Shown: one piece after another, positions 1 through 8,036 of the stretch
How positions within the stretch are numbered: the stretch's first letter is position 1
Layout of the letters: every line of letters begins with the position of its first letter
Assembly: GCF_000702605.1 (NCBI RefSeq)
Contig: NZ_JNIR01000001.1
Span: forward strand, 362,501 to 426,500
DNA length: 64,000 nt
Reading direction: 5' to 3'
Origin: Exiguobacterium acetylicum DSM 20416
GTDB taxonomy: Bacteria > Bacillota > Bacilli > Exiguobacteriales > Exiguobacteriaceae
Translations under genes and position numbers: made by a program
The notes under the pieces: model-generated
Told to the model about the DNA's origin: nothing
The model's database searches: none
Seen by the model: the letters and a program-made list of their open reading frames with translations, nothing else

Positions 1-1
1 T

Positions 2-721
2 GTTTATGCCATCTATACATTTTGCCGATTCCTCGATGATACCGTCGATGAATCAGAGACACCAAAAGAGAGCTTAATGGCTTTCTTGAATGAATTCAAA
101 CGATTCCGTGATGGCGAAGTACTAGATAAACCGTTATGGATTGCTTTAGCAGATGTATTTGAACGTTATGAAATGGATGAGACACCATTTCTTGAGCTCG
201 CAGAAGGGATGCGTTGGGATATCGAGAAAAATCGTTATCAAACGCTTGAGGAGACAGAGCAATACAGCTACTACGTAGCGAGTACTGTCGGTTTGATGCT
301 GTTACCCATCCTTGCACCGCAACAGCCTGATCTCCGTAAATCAGCTATCGATCTTGGAATCGCGATGCAACTGACGAACATTTTGCGCGATGTCGGTGAA
401 GATGCAAAACGCGGCCGCATCTACTTGCCCCATTCATGGATGGAGACATACGGTGTCACAGCGGAGTCGTTACTCGCTGGTCGTCCTTCAGGAGACTTCA
501 TCGGTCTCTGGGAAGAGGTTGCCCTTCGAGCAGAGCATCTATATGACGCGGCGATTCCATCGTTTGAACGATATCCACGTGAGAGTCGGCGTGCTCTAAA
601 AGCTGCTGCCTTCCTATACCGCGGTATTCTTGATGCAGCGCGGGATAATCACTATGACGTCTTTACGAAACGCGCGTACGTCAGCCGTTGGCAAAAAATG
701 AAGTTACTTGCTACGATTTAA
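2..721 (+). CDS. crtM: Squalene/phytoene synthase family protein, probably dehydrosqualene synthase (5' end outside window)
   Basis: This enzyme condenses two prenyl diphosphates head to head, the first committed step of carotenoid synthesis. The reading frame is open from the first bases of the window, so about 240 residues are visible and roughly 40 are missing compared with the family. Both aspartate-rich Mg-diphosphate-binding motifs are present: DDTVD near the visible N terminus, and DVGED followed by AKRGRIYLP. The nearby CrtN/CrtP-type flavoprotein and CrtQ-like glycosyltransferase favour a C30 (farnesyl) substrate, but C40 phytoene synthase cannot be excluded from sequence alone. It converges on the carotenoid operon encoded on the other strand and ends just before a strong hairpin. 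Confidence 0.88.
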   Translation, partial: VYAIYTFCRFLDDTVDESETPKESLMAFLNEFKRFRDGEVLDKPLWIALADVFERYEMDETPFLELAEGMRWDIEKNRYQTLEETEQYSYYVASTVGLMLLPILAPQQPDLRKSAIDLGIAMQLTNILRDVGEDAKRGRIYLPHSWMETYGVTAESLLAGRPSGDFIGLWEEVALRAEHLYDAAIPSFERYPRESRRALKAAAFLYRGILDAARDNHYDVFTKRAYVSRWQKMKLLATI

Positions 722-726
722 TACAT

Positions 727-776
727 GACCATAGAAAAAAGACCTTGGCGGGGACCAAGGTCTTTTTTCTATGGTC
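727..776. terminator. Strong bidirectional terminator between convergent carotenoid genes
   Basis: Two perfect 22-base inverted arms (727-748 and 755-776) enclose a 6-base loop. Each arm carries an internal A6 or T6 run, so a U-rich stem side arises on both strands. It would end transcription of the synthase gene on the plus strand and of the carotenoid operon arriving from the right on the minus strand. Confidence 0.85.
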
Positions 777-1142
777 TGAGACCGGGGAGTCTCAGATTAC
801 TTCTACACCAGAGCGAACATCTGGACTACGAGATAGGTCTGTTTCGACCACGGGGATGGTCTTTTCTTTATCGAGCTATCTGTGGACCATTCGGATGAGA
901 CGATCTAAGGGGGAACGTCGTAAGTCATGCGAATGGACACACGATGAGTCACGTGATGAAATGGGTGGGTCCCATTTGATTTCGCTGGTTAGAAAAAGTA
1001 AGTTCTTCAACGCTCTTGACTCGGGGAAGTCACCTTGCGCTTGATTGAGGATGTGGGGTCAATCACTACCTCTTGAACTCGAAGTAATCGTATCAAATCT
1101 TAGTTGTCCGTACAAGTGATTGATATGCAATTCACATAACGT
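777..1142. other. Gene-free, hairpin-rich stretch between convergent genes (unexplained)
   Basis: No convincing protein is encoded in these 366 bases. Several perfect short hairpins are visible: 8 bp at 775-782/789-796, 5 bp at 808-812/820-824, 4 bp at 836-839/846-849, 6 bp at 856-861/885-890 with an alternative 831-836/876-881, and 7 bp at 1042-1048/1059-1065. It could be a long 3' untranslated region of the minus-strand carotenoid operon, a small RNA, or the non-coding remnant of a mobile element. I do not recognise a known RNA family. Confidence 0.4.
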
Positions 1143-2615
1143 TCACAGGGTAGTGGCGACAGCAGAGACGATTCGTTCACTTGCTAGTTTTCCTGAAAGC
1201 GTCACCATTGGACTACCGCCACCAGGATGCGTTGATCCACCGGCAAAAAACAAATTGTGAACATTCTTTGAACGGTTGCTCGGACGGAGGAAAGACGACC
1301 GGATGCCATTGGATGACAAGCCATATAACGAGCCGTGATAAGCAAAGAAGGTTTGTTCGATATCCTGTGGTGTGATCCGTTGTTCGAAGACGACATCAGA
1401 TGAAATATCAATTCCAAATGACTGCAATCGTTGATTGATCAGTTGATCATACGTATCAAAATCAATCGCATGTCCAATATCCGTTGCGGGTGCATTGACG
1501 AGCACGAATAAGTTGTCACCCGCTTGTCCCATTTCTGGTGCTGTGACGGAAGAATTCGAGATATAGATCGTCGGCTCCTCAGCGTAACGTTTTTCATCAA
1601 AGAGTGCCTTGAACTCAGCTTCGTAATCCGAAGAGAAGAAGACGTTATGATGAGCCAGTCCTTCGATCCGACGTGAGAGACCGATACATCGGACGTAGGC
1701 AGAAATTGATGGTTCGACTTGAGCAGGTGTCGGATTTTTAAAATCAGGTCGTGCCGTTTCTGAGATCAGGCGTGGATATTGTGTCAATAAATCGCCGTTC
1801 ATGACGACGAAGTCGACCGGTAGATATTCCAAATGATTCAATTCGATTTCCGTTGCTTGTCCATCTACGACTTCGATCTGTGTCACCTCATCGCCAAGAC
1901 GGAAGACGACACCTAGTTCTTTTGCACGTCGAGCGAATCCTTCTGCGATTGCCGTATTGCCGCCATTCGTGAAGTAGACGCCGTCATTTAGTTCTAAATG
2001 AGCGATGAGACTGAAGGTAGCGGGTGTTTGATAAGGACTACTCCCGATATAGGTCGCATAACGATCGAGTGCCTGAATCAACCCTTTATCCTTAAAGTAG
2101 TGCTTATGCAGCCCATGAAGGTTTTGGAAGGGATGCACTTTCAACATGTCTCGCCAGAGGGAAGGGCGGATGAATGAATCTATATTCGTAAAGAATTGTT
2201 GTTTTGCAATCGTATGCAACTTCGCCACTTCTTCTTGATAACCTGTAATATCGTTTTTTGCCAACTGACCGTTCGTGAAACGATCTACTTCTGTCCGCAT
2301 CGCTTCACGTCCAGACGAGAACGTTAAGGTGCGTCCGTCAGAAAAGTGATTGACCGTGTGACGCTCAAGTTTCGTGAATGTAAAGTATTCATCAGGATCC
2401 GCACCAGATTCAAGAATGACAGATTGAAAAACTTCCGGCATCGTGATCGTGTTCGGACCAAAGTCGAAGCGATGTCCTTCTGTGATGATCGGCATCATTT
2501 TGCCACCGATATGTGTATTGCGCTCGATGACCGTGACACGAAATCCTTTTGCAGCTAATGAGATGGCAGCGCTTAGTCCTCCAAGACCAGCTCCGATGAC
2601 AGCTATATGTTTCAT
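1143..2615 (-). CDS. Carotenoid desaturase/oxygenase, phytoene desaturase family FAD flavoprotein (CrtN/CrtP type)
   Basis: This flavoprotein should desaturate or terminally oxidise the C30 carotene backbone. An N-terminal Rossmann FAD/NAD-binding motif (GAGLGGLSAA, residues about 8-17) is followed by HIGGK. The C-terminal FAD-binding signature GGSTHPGGGSPMVTLSG lies near residue 459. At 490 residues it has full family length. From memory, its central and C-terminal parts resemble staphylococcal CrtP (4,4'-diaponeurosporene oxygenase) at least as much as CrtN, so oxidase activity on the terminal methyl group is plausible. It is the last gene of a four-gene minus-strand operon with a good AGGAGG-type site upstream. 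A glycosyltransferase and an acyltransferase precede it, consistent with a glycosylated, acylated carotenoid acid as end product. Confidence 0.85.
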   Translation of the reverse strand: MKHIAVIGAGLGGLSAAISLAAKGFRVTVIERNTHIGGKMMPIITEGHRFDFGPNTITMPEVFQSVILESGADPDEYFTFTKLERHTVNHFSDGRTLTFSSGREAMRTEVDRFTNGQLAKNDITGYQEEVAKLHTIAKQQFFTNIDSFIRPSLWRDMLKVHPFQNLHGLHKHYFKDKGLIQALDRYATYIGSSPYQTPATFSLIAHLELNDGVYFTNGGNTAIAEGFARRAKELGVVFRLGDEVTQIEVVDGQATEIELNHLEYLPVDFVVMNGDLLTQYPRLISETARPDFKNPTPAQVEPSISAYVRCIGLSRRIEGLAHHNVFFSSDYEAEFKALFDEKRYAEEPTIYISNSSVTAPEMGQAGDNLFVLVNAPATDIGHAIDFDTYDQLINQRLQSFGIDISSDVVFEQRITPQDIEQTFFAYHGSLYGLSSNGIRSSFLRPSNRSKNVHNLFFAGGSTHPGGGSPMVTLSGKLASERIVSAVATTL

Positions 2616-2630
2616 GATACTGATTCCTCC

Positions 2631-3707
2631 TTATGAATAGGTCCTACCCTTCCATGTGATTTCCCGTTTCCTAAAGCTTCGAATCATCGCACTTGCTAGC
2701 AAGATGACATAAAAGAATACAGCTAGTGGATGGAGCCACCAAACATGTCGGATTCGTGCCGCACGATCAATCCGGAATCGTGCTAAGTAAAGAAGAATCA
2801 GTGCACCACCCATCTGCCAGGATGGGTGAAGGATGAGATAAGGTAGGACACTTGCTTGAACCAAGTAAAAGAGTAGAAAGTATGATCCGACAACATAAGA
2901 ATCGTTCATCCCACGAAAGACATTCTTTAGAAAACCTTGCCAGACCTCTTCATTCGTGGCGTACATATCACAAGAGACTGCTGGAGCGACTTCGACGAGC
3001 GTCGTCGTCCATCCGTATTTTTTAAATGTGCGACAAAGTTCTAAATCGTCAACGAGAGCCGATTGAATACTTTCATGTCCACCGACTTGATCATACGCAC
3101 GTCGTTCGACGAGAACGACCATTCCGTTGGCTGCAGCAAACGCTGGATGCTTCACCTTGCGAAAAGGAATCGGAAGATGTTGTGCAATAAGAACATGTTG
3201 CATTGGAATCAAACACTTTCCGAGAAACGTCGGTACAGGAAAGGACGGGAAACCGGAAAGGAAAACGGCTCGTTCTGTTCGTAACGTTCCGTATAAGCGA
3301 CAAATTGCATCAGGTGTCAGTGTCACATCAGCGTCGAGAAATAACAAGTAGTCCTCTGTCGTTCGTTTCGCGAGTTGATGACACGCATGGACCTTTCCTG
3401 CCCAGCCTGTTGGTAAGGGAAGACCATCAATCACTGTAAAACGGTCGTCTTGACCAATCCGATCGAGCAATAACTCGCGCGTCCGATCGGTCGAGCGGTC
3501 TTCATATAAGTAAACGTGCATCCCAGTTGTCAGAGCATGTTCTAGTGCGTCTAATAATTTTCGTACATTACGCTCCTCATTACGTAAAGGGATGCAGATT
3601 GCTAGACTATCTGGTTGAACGGGATCCGTTAATCGTGGTAAAAAAGCTAAATTGATCCATGTATAGAGACAGACAGCTAGAGCGAAGAAGAGAAAGAACC
3701 AACTCAT
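2631..3707 (-). CDS. crtQ: Family 2 glycosyltransferase, CrtQ-like (carotenoid glycosyltransferase)
   Basis: It is predicted to glycosylate a carotenoid carboxylic acid at the membrane. An N-terminal hydrophobic anchor (residues about 2-22) is followed by a GT-A fold with AICIPLRNEERN, the DADVT metal-binding motif at residues 125-129, and several C-terminal membrane segments. The protein ends in WKGRTYS, like staphylococcal CrtQ as I recall it. I chose the internal ATG because it overlaps the stop codon of the preceding acyltransferase gene as ATGA, which suggests translational coupling. A longer in-frame start 22 codons upstream would lie inside that gene. The sugar donor cannot be read from the sequence. 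Confidence 0.78.
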   Translation of the reverse strand: MSWFFLFFALAVCLYTWINLAFLPRLTDPVQPDSLAICIPLRNEERNVRKLLDALEHALTTGMHVYLYEDRSTDRTRELLLDRIGQDDRFTVIDGLPLPTGWAGKVHACHQLAKRTTEDYLLFLDADVTLTPDAICRLYGTLRTERAVFLSGFPSFPVPTFLGKCLIPMQHVLIAQHLPIPFRKVKHPAFAAANGMVVLVERRAYDQVGGHESIQSALVDDLELCRTFKKYGWTTTLVEVAPAVSCDMYATNEEVWQGFLKNVFRGMNDSYVVGSYFLLFYLVQASVLPYLILHPSWQMGGALILLYLARFRIDRAARIRHVWWLHPLAVFFYVILLASAMIRSFRKREITWKGRTYS

Positions 3708-4405
3708 GACCGAAATGCCCGTAACCAGCGCTCCGTTCGCGCAGGAAGTGGTTCCCTTCGTGTAGAGATACAACGATATAAATCAATACGTTCCGCAATT
3801 GCATCTGCTCGAATGTCGTCGTATAAGGCGGTTAGTTCTGCCGTCAGTCGTTTTGCCTGGGCACTTGAACGTTCCTCAGGTAATGGATGAAAGCGACGCG
3901 TCCGGATATAGATGTCCGGTTGCTGTTCATGGCCATATGAATAATAAAAGGCGACGAGAGACACGTGATCCGTATGACGCGTCAAATGTGTGGCACCACT
4001 TGCTAAGCGAAGCGGACGGTCCTCTTGATGACGTTCCTCGCCTTGAGGAAACATCCAGACGCTGCTGCCATTTTGAAGTCGTTCTTTGGCATAATGAAGA
4101 CTTGTCTTGATATCCGCGAATGATGTCCGATCAACAGAGAAAGCTCCAAGACGAGAGAAGAACGGGAAGCGAGCAAGCCCTGCTTGGTCAATCATGACGT
4201 AAGGATCGTGATGGAAACAGGTCTGATCCAAATGAAAAAGAATCATACCATCCCACCAAGAACTGTGCGTAGCAAGCATGAGACCAGGGACAGGTAGATC
4301 GTCTGCTCGATATAAGACACGGTGGAAATGACGTCGGATCAAAGCATGATCAACATACGTATGAAATACGGATTCAGCTAATTTGCTTTTGTTTGCTTCT
4401 TTCAA
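3704..4405 (-). CDS. PlsC/LPLAT-type acyltransferase in the carotenoid operon
   Basis: A 233-residue protein of the lysophospholipid acyltransferase superfamily. The catalytic HX4D motif is present as HSSWWD (His47, Asp52), and the acceptor-binding block as FPQGEE near residue 120. The family moves fatty acyl groups from acyl-ACP or acyl-CoA to a hydroxyl. The gene sits between a CruF-like gene and the CrtQ-like glycosyltransferase, which it overlaps by four bases. Its likely substrate is therefore the sugar of the glycosylated carotenoid, the role that CrtO plays in Staphylococcus, although staphylococcal CrtO is a different, integral membrane protein. An ordinary phospholipid acyltransferase role remains possible. 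Confidence 0.75.
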   Translation of the reverse strand: MKEANKSKLAESVFHTYVDHALIRRHFHRVLYRADDLPVPGLMLATHSSWWDGMILFHLDQTCFHHDPYVMIDQAGLARFPFFSRLGAFSVDRTSFADIKTSLHYAKERLQNGSSVWMFPQGEERHQEDRPLRLASGATHLTRHTDHVSLVAFYYSYGHEQQPDIYIRTRRFHPLPEERSSAQAKRLTAELTALYDDIRADAIAERIDLYRCISTRREPLPARTERWLRAFRS

Positions 4406-5129
4406 CGATAACCCCTCGTTTCACAATGAAATAGACGATGAATGCACTTAAGCTGACCAAAGTGACGCCATAGAGACCAGCAACTCCTGCTGTTACACCG
4501 AATAAAGTGTGCAACATCAAAAAGAGATACTGATTGTTTTGTTCGAGTGCGGCATCCGTCGCTTTGACTTGATAGCGATTGATGAAAAGGGAAAAGACGA
4601 GCGCCGTTCCATACCAGCCGAAGAAGTTCTGTGTCGGAATATCGTAATACCAGCCACCGTCTTGCCAAAGCCAATACGATTTCACGTTAGCAGCAACAGG
4701 ATCAATCGCTAAATCGAGCCAGACGGCAAACAATGGAACGAGGATCAATGTACTATAGCGAAACGAAAACAAACGGGAGAAAGCGAGACTCGCCCCCATG
4801 ACCGACAGCCATGCAGCCCCGATCGTAATCGGCACACCTAATAATTGAACACCGAAATCCGACTCATAACGATATGTTCCAAACGGCCAACCGGTATGGA
4901 CCCCAATCGACTCGATGATGATCGAACCAAAGAAGATGAAGGGGATGACAAGACGACCCTTCGGTAAGATATGCCAAAAATAGAGTGCTGCGTATAAGCC
5001 GGAAGCGAATAAAAAGACGGCATTGGCCCACTCGAGCCAAGGGGGGAGTAACGAAAAACCAACTAAGATCAAGCCGATGGTGAACCAAATTGAAAAGAAA
5101 ATCCAAAGACGTTTATGAAACTGCTCCAT
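4374..5129 (-). CDS. Carotenoid biosynthesis membrane protein, CruF/DUF422-like
   Basis: A protein of about 251 residues with some seven hydrophobic segments, resembling the Caroten_synth family that includes CruF carotenoid 1',2'-hydratases. Recognisable pieces are the IESIGVHTGWPFGTYRY block and the conserved WLDLAIDPVAA stretch. I chose the ATG with a GGAGGA site about nine bases upstream. Another ATG nine bases earlier sits almost on top of that site, and the longer reading frame runs back through a terminator. It is the first gene of the operon, and its 3' end overlaps the acyltransferase start by about 32 bases. The exact reaction on a C30 chain is unknown to me. Confidence 0.72.
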   Translation of the reverse strand: MEQFHKRLWIFFSIWFTIGLILVGFSLLPPWLEWANAVFLFASGLYAALYFWHILPKGRLVIPFIFFGSIIIESIGVHTGWPFGTYRYESDFGVQLLGVPITIGAAWLSVMGASLAFSRLFSFRYSTLILVPLFAVWLDLAIDPVAANVKSYWLWQDGGWYYDIPTQNFFGWYGTALVFSLFINRYQVKATDAALEQNNQYLFLMLHTLFGVTAGVAGLYGVTLVSLSAFIVYFIVKRGVIVERSKQKQIS

Positions 5130-5168
5130 GCGTGACATTCCTCCATTTCCAAAATAGCTTCTGTCATA

Positions 5169-5192
5169 AGTATACCCATATATCTTGAAAAC
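5169..5192 (-). promoter_or_regulatory. Candidate carotenoid operon promoter with GGGTAT element
   Basis: Reading leftwards, a GTTTTC element (5187-5192) is followed nine bases later by GGGTAT (5172-5177), which overlaps TATACT (5169-5174). GGGTAT is the -10 consensus of SigB promoters, and GTTT is the -35 core. The spacing is shorter than the usual 12-15 bases, so the assignment is weak. A sigma-A promoter using TATACT has no good -35 box. Confidence 0.3.
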
Positions 5193-5220
5193 GAGCGAGG
5201 GAGAAGCGGTCCTATAAAAA

Positions 5221-5258
5221 AAGTGGTCCGGCTTCTCGCAAGAGAAACCGGACCACTT
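5221..5258 (-). terminator. Rho-independent terminator downstream of pssA
   Basis: Eleven-base perfect outer arms extend inwards to a 21-base stem with one G-U pair and a four-base loop. On the minus strand a T7 run follows. It separates pssA from the carotenoid operon. Confidence 0.85.
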
Positions 5259-5265
5259 CCTACCA

Positions 5266-5973
5266 TCATCCGTTTGAATGTTGCTTTTGCTTCTTCTTTT
5301 TGATGAACGAGAAAAGGAGAAACGCGATATACAACGGAACAGCAACGAACCAAAACGTCGACCATTCATTGCTACGAGCAATCATGACATACGTCACGTA
5401 TAGCAATGTAAAGGTGATGACGAACGTATGGCGCGGAACGGGAATGTCTTTAAAACTTGGAATCTTGACACGACTGACCATCAAGAAGGCAAGACCTGTG
5501 AAGACAAGTGGAACCATCAAGTCGTTCATTCGTCCACTAAACAACGTAACAACGGCCAAAATACCACCTGCCGCCGTAATCGGTACACCTGAAAAATAAG
5601 CAGATGCCACATTCGTTGCCGATAAATTAAACCGGGCAAGACGGAATGCGCCGAACAACGGGAACAGAGCAGAAATTAGTAAACCAACTTCTCCGAATTC
5701 ATAGAAATACGTATAGTAGGCCATCATTGCAGGTGCGACACCGAATGTCACGATATCTGCTAATGAGTCCAGTTCTTTTCCGAAGTCGCCTGCTACACCA
5801 AGCATCCGAGCAAGACGTCCGTCCAGACTATCAAGCATCATCGCGATGACGATTAGTAAGGTGGCATTTTGAAAATCACCTTTTGCCGCCATGACGATGG
5901 CTAAAAAACCACAATACAGATTTCCGAACGTAAATAGGTTGGGTATTGAATTACGAACACGATCTTTCCACAA
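5266..5973 (-). CDS. pssA: CDP-diacylglycerol--serine O-phosphatidyltransferase
   Basis: It makes phosphatidylserine from CDP-diacylglycerol and serine at the membrane. The complete CDP-alcohol phosphotransferase signature DGX2ARX8GX3DX3D is present, starting at Asp51. Several hydrophobic helices cover the rest of the 235 residues. I chose the TTG start because an AGGAGG site ends eight bases upstream; the GTG six codons earlier lies in front of that site. The product would be decarboxylated by the Psd encoded 9 kb away, completing phosphatidylethanolamine synthesis. In Bacillus subtilis pssA and psd are close neighbours, whereas here they are split. Confidence 0.93.
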   Translation of the reverse strand: MWKDRVRNSIPNLFTFGNLYCGFLAIVMAAKGDFQNATLLIVIAMMLDSLDGRLARMLGVAGDFGKELDSLADIVTFGVAPAMMAYYTYFYEFGEVGLLISALFPLFGAFRLARFNLSATNVASAYFSGVPITAAGGILAVVTLFSGRMNDLMVPLVFTGLAFLMVSRVKIPSFKDIPVPRHTFVITFTLLYVTYVMIARSNEWSTFWFVAVPLYIAFLLFSFIKKKKQKQHSNG

Positions 5974-6033
5974 AATGATTCCTCCTGCCACTTAATCGAT
6001 ACTACTCATCATACCATAATTAGGAGATGGAAT

Positions 6034-6501
6034 TCAGCCGTTCGTAAAGAGAATCCCCTGAGTGAAAGATAAAAAATCATGAGGATTCAACCGAACTTGA
6101 TGTCCACGTTTTCCGGCGGATACGATGATGAATGGTTCATGGATAGCACGATCCGATAAAAGAACCGGAAAGTTCTTCTTAGCACCGATGGCAGAGACAC
6201 CACCTCGAATATAGCCAGTCAGGTCTTCTAACTCCTTCATCGGAACAAGCGCGACTTTTTTCGAATGCAATGCTTTAGCTGCTGCCTTAAGAGAGAGTTC
6301 TTCTTCCCCCGAAATGACGACAAAGACATATTTATTTTCGACCATTTTCAAAACAAGGGTTTTAAAAATGGTCGAAAGGGGGTAATTAATCTTTCTACCG
6401 ACGACTTCAGCAGATAAATCATCAAGATCAACAGGATAAGTGAGGGATTCGAAGTCAATCTTAGACTGCTTCAGAAGCCTCTCGACGTTCGTTTTGCTCA
6501 T
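6034..6501 (-). CDS. ybaK: YbaK/EbsC-type aminoacyl-tRNA deacylase (Cys-tRNA(Pro) deacylase)
   Basis: A 155-residue single-domain editing factor that hydrolyses mischarged aminoacyl-tRNA, most likely Cys-tRNA(Pro). Family features include the central FVVISGEEELSLKAAAKAL stretch with its conserved lysine, and the RGGVSAIGAKK block near residue 98. Its start lies 41 bases inside the upstream MATE gene, so the two are probably cotranscribed and translationally linked, although their functions are unrelated. Trans-editing of other tRNAs is possible. Confidence 0.85.
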   Translation of the reverse strand: MSKTNVERLLKQSKIDFESLTYPVDLDDLSAEVVGRKINYPLSTIFKTLVLKMVENKYVFVVISGEEELSLKAAAKALHSKKVALVPMKELEDLTGYIRGGVSAIGAKKNFPVLLSDRAIHEPFIIVSAGKRGHQVRLNPHDFLSFTQGILFTNG

Positions 6502-7843
6502 GTGTTTCTCCTTTGACGAGTGAGTATTGGACCCATTTCCGTCCGTGCCAACGTTTCATGGCGAAAATGCCACGGAACCATTCGTCAGCAGAGAAGGCAA
6601 TCCAGATTCCAAGTAAACCAAGACCGAAACCAAGACCAAGTGTATAACTGAGGACGACCGCAATTCCCCACATCGATAGAATACCGATGGCGACAGGGAA
6701 ACGGACATCTCCTGCCGATTTAAGAGTTCCCATGAGTACGATGTTCATCGCGCGACCTGGTTCAAGAATGACGCTTGCCCAGAGTAGTGGGATACCGATT
6801 GCAATGATTTCAGGACTCGATGTGAACACTGATAGAATCGATGAACCGAATGAAGCGAGAGCGACAGCTGAGATGAAGCTTGCGAAGACGGCAATTTTCA
6901 ATGTTTTCACAGCACGTCCATATGCTTGTTCAAATTGTTGAGCGCCAACTTGGCGTGCGACGAGAAGTTGCGTCCCTTGCGCGATCGCAAGTGTAAATAG
7001 GAAACAAAGCATTGTGATGTTCGATACATACACACGAGCGGACAATGCTGCTTCACCAATCGTTGCGATGAATCCTGTGATGATGAGTTGTGAAAATTGA
7101 TATGAGATTCCTTCACCGGCAGATGGGATTCCGATGTTCATGATCCGTTTCACATCTTCCCGGTCGAAATGAATCAAGTCTTTTACTTTAAAACGTAATG
7201 AGAGTTTCCGGTAAACGACGAAGAATAAGACAAGGACAGCGATTGTCCGAGCGATGACGATCGACCAGGCGACACCGGCAACACCGAGAACGGGAATGCC
7301 GAAGAGTCCAAGAACAGCGATGACGTTACCAAAAGCACTAACGAAATTCATGAGTAGCGTGACATACATAGCATTTTTCGTGAATCCATGACTCCGGAGA
7401 ATCGCACCGAGTGTCAGAGAGATGGCTTCTAAGAAAAGGAATAGACCAACGATCTTAATGAACGTTTCGCCATAGACGAGCGTCTCTCCTTCTAATGAGA
7501 AAAATCCAAGGAGTTGTCTTCCGAACAATACGACGGTCAGAGAAACGATGAGACCGGTATACAAGTTAATCGCAAAAGCAGAACGAGCAGTTTGACGAGC
7601 GTTTTGTGTTTTTCTTGCACCGAGGTACTGACCAATGATGATCGTTGCACCGACCGAGGTAATGTTAAAGAGAATAATGAAGATGTTCAAAATTTGATTG
7701 GATACACCGACTGCCGCAGCAGCGCTATCTGAGTAATAACTTAAAATCAACGTTGCAATGATCCCAAGGCTCATATGCAATGCAATCTCGATGAATAATG
7801 GCCACGTGATGTGGAATAAGCTTGGTTGCTTGACTGTTTTCAT
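6461..7843 (-). CDS. MATE family efflux transporter
   Basis: A 460-residue membrane protein with about twelve hydrophobic helices in two similar halves, as in Na+ or H+ coupled multidrug and toxin extrusion pumps. Recognisable features are the N-terminal PLFIEIALHMSLG helix, the GATIIIGQYLGARK loop, the RSHGFTKNAMYVTLLMNF segment typical of the family, and an internally repeated RQVGAQQFEQA in the second half. Substrate is not predictable. The promoter region is AT-rich and carries an imperfect inverted repeat (ATAGTGTTTC ... GAAACTAT, about 7874-7902) that could bind a regulator. The 3' end overlaps ybaK. Confidence 0.9.
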   Translation of the reverse strand: MKTVKQPSLFHITWPLFIEIALHMSLGIIATLILSYYSDSAAAAVGVSNQILNIFIILFNITSVGATIIIGQYLGARKTQNARQTARSAFAINLYTGLIVSLTVVLFGRQLLGFFSLEGETLVYGETFIKIVGLFLFLEAISLTLGAILRSHGFTKNAMYVTLLMNFVSAFGNVIAVLGLFGIPVLGVAGVAWSIVIARTIAVLVLFFVVYRKLSLRFKVKDLIHFDREDVKRIMNIGIPSAGEGISYQFSQLIITGFIATIGEAALSARVYVSNITMLCFLFTLAIAQGTQLLVARQVGAQQFEQAYGRAVKTLKIAVFASFISAVALASFGSSILSVFTSSPEIIAIGIPLLWASVILEPGRAMNIVLMGTLKSAGDVRFPVAIGILSMWGIAVVLSYTLGLGFGLGLLGIWIAFSADEWFRGIFAMKRWHGRKWVQYSLVKGETHEQNERREASEAV

Positions 7844-7995
7844 AAAATAAATCCCCTTTGTTTCATAAAACGAATAGTGTTTCTTTATCTTTTTGAAACT
7901 ATACGCCTTCGATTTTCATAATGAAAGAGGGTTTTTTGTGTTTCATTAAAAAAAAGAGATTTAAAAGGATTTTCATAAAATATCACGAATACATC

Positions 7996-8013
7996 ATAAT
8001 GAACAATCATTCA
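7996..8013 (+). promoter_or_regulatory. FadR-like TetR operator upstream of the crotonase gene
   Basis: The 18-base site reads ATAATGA-ACAA-TCATTCA. It matches 12 of the 14 half-site bases of the Bacillus FadR consensus TGAATGA-N4-TCATTCA. It lies 23 bases before the start of the crotonase gene, as expected for a fatty-acid-responsive repressor of beta-oxidation. Binding is inferred, not shown. Confidence 0.6.
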
Positions 8014-8036
8014 TTTTTAAAAGGTAGGGGAATCCG

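Noticed and set aside
688-1044. A 118-codon open frame through the terminator and the hairpin-rich stretch
   Set aside because: It starts inside the synthase gene, runs through a perfect terminator, and its predicted protein has no domain-like composition.
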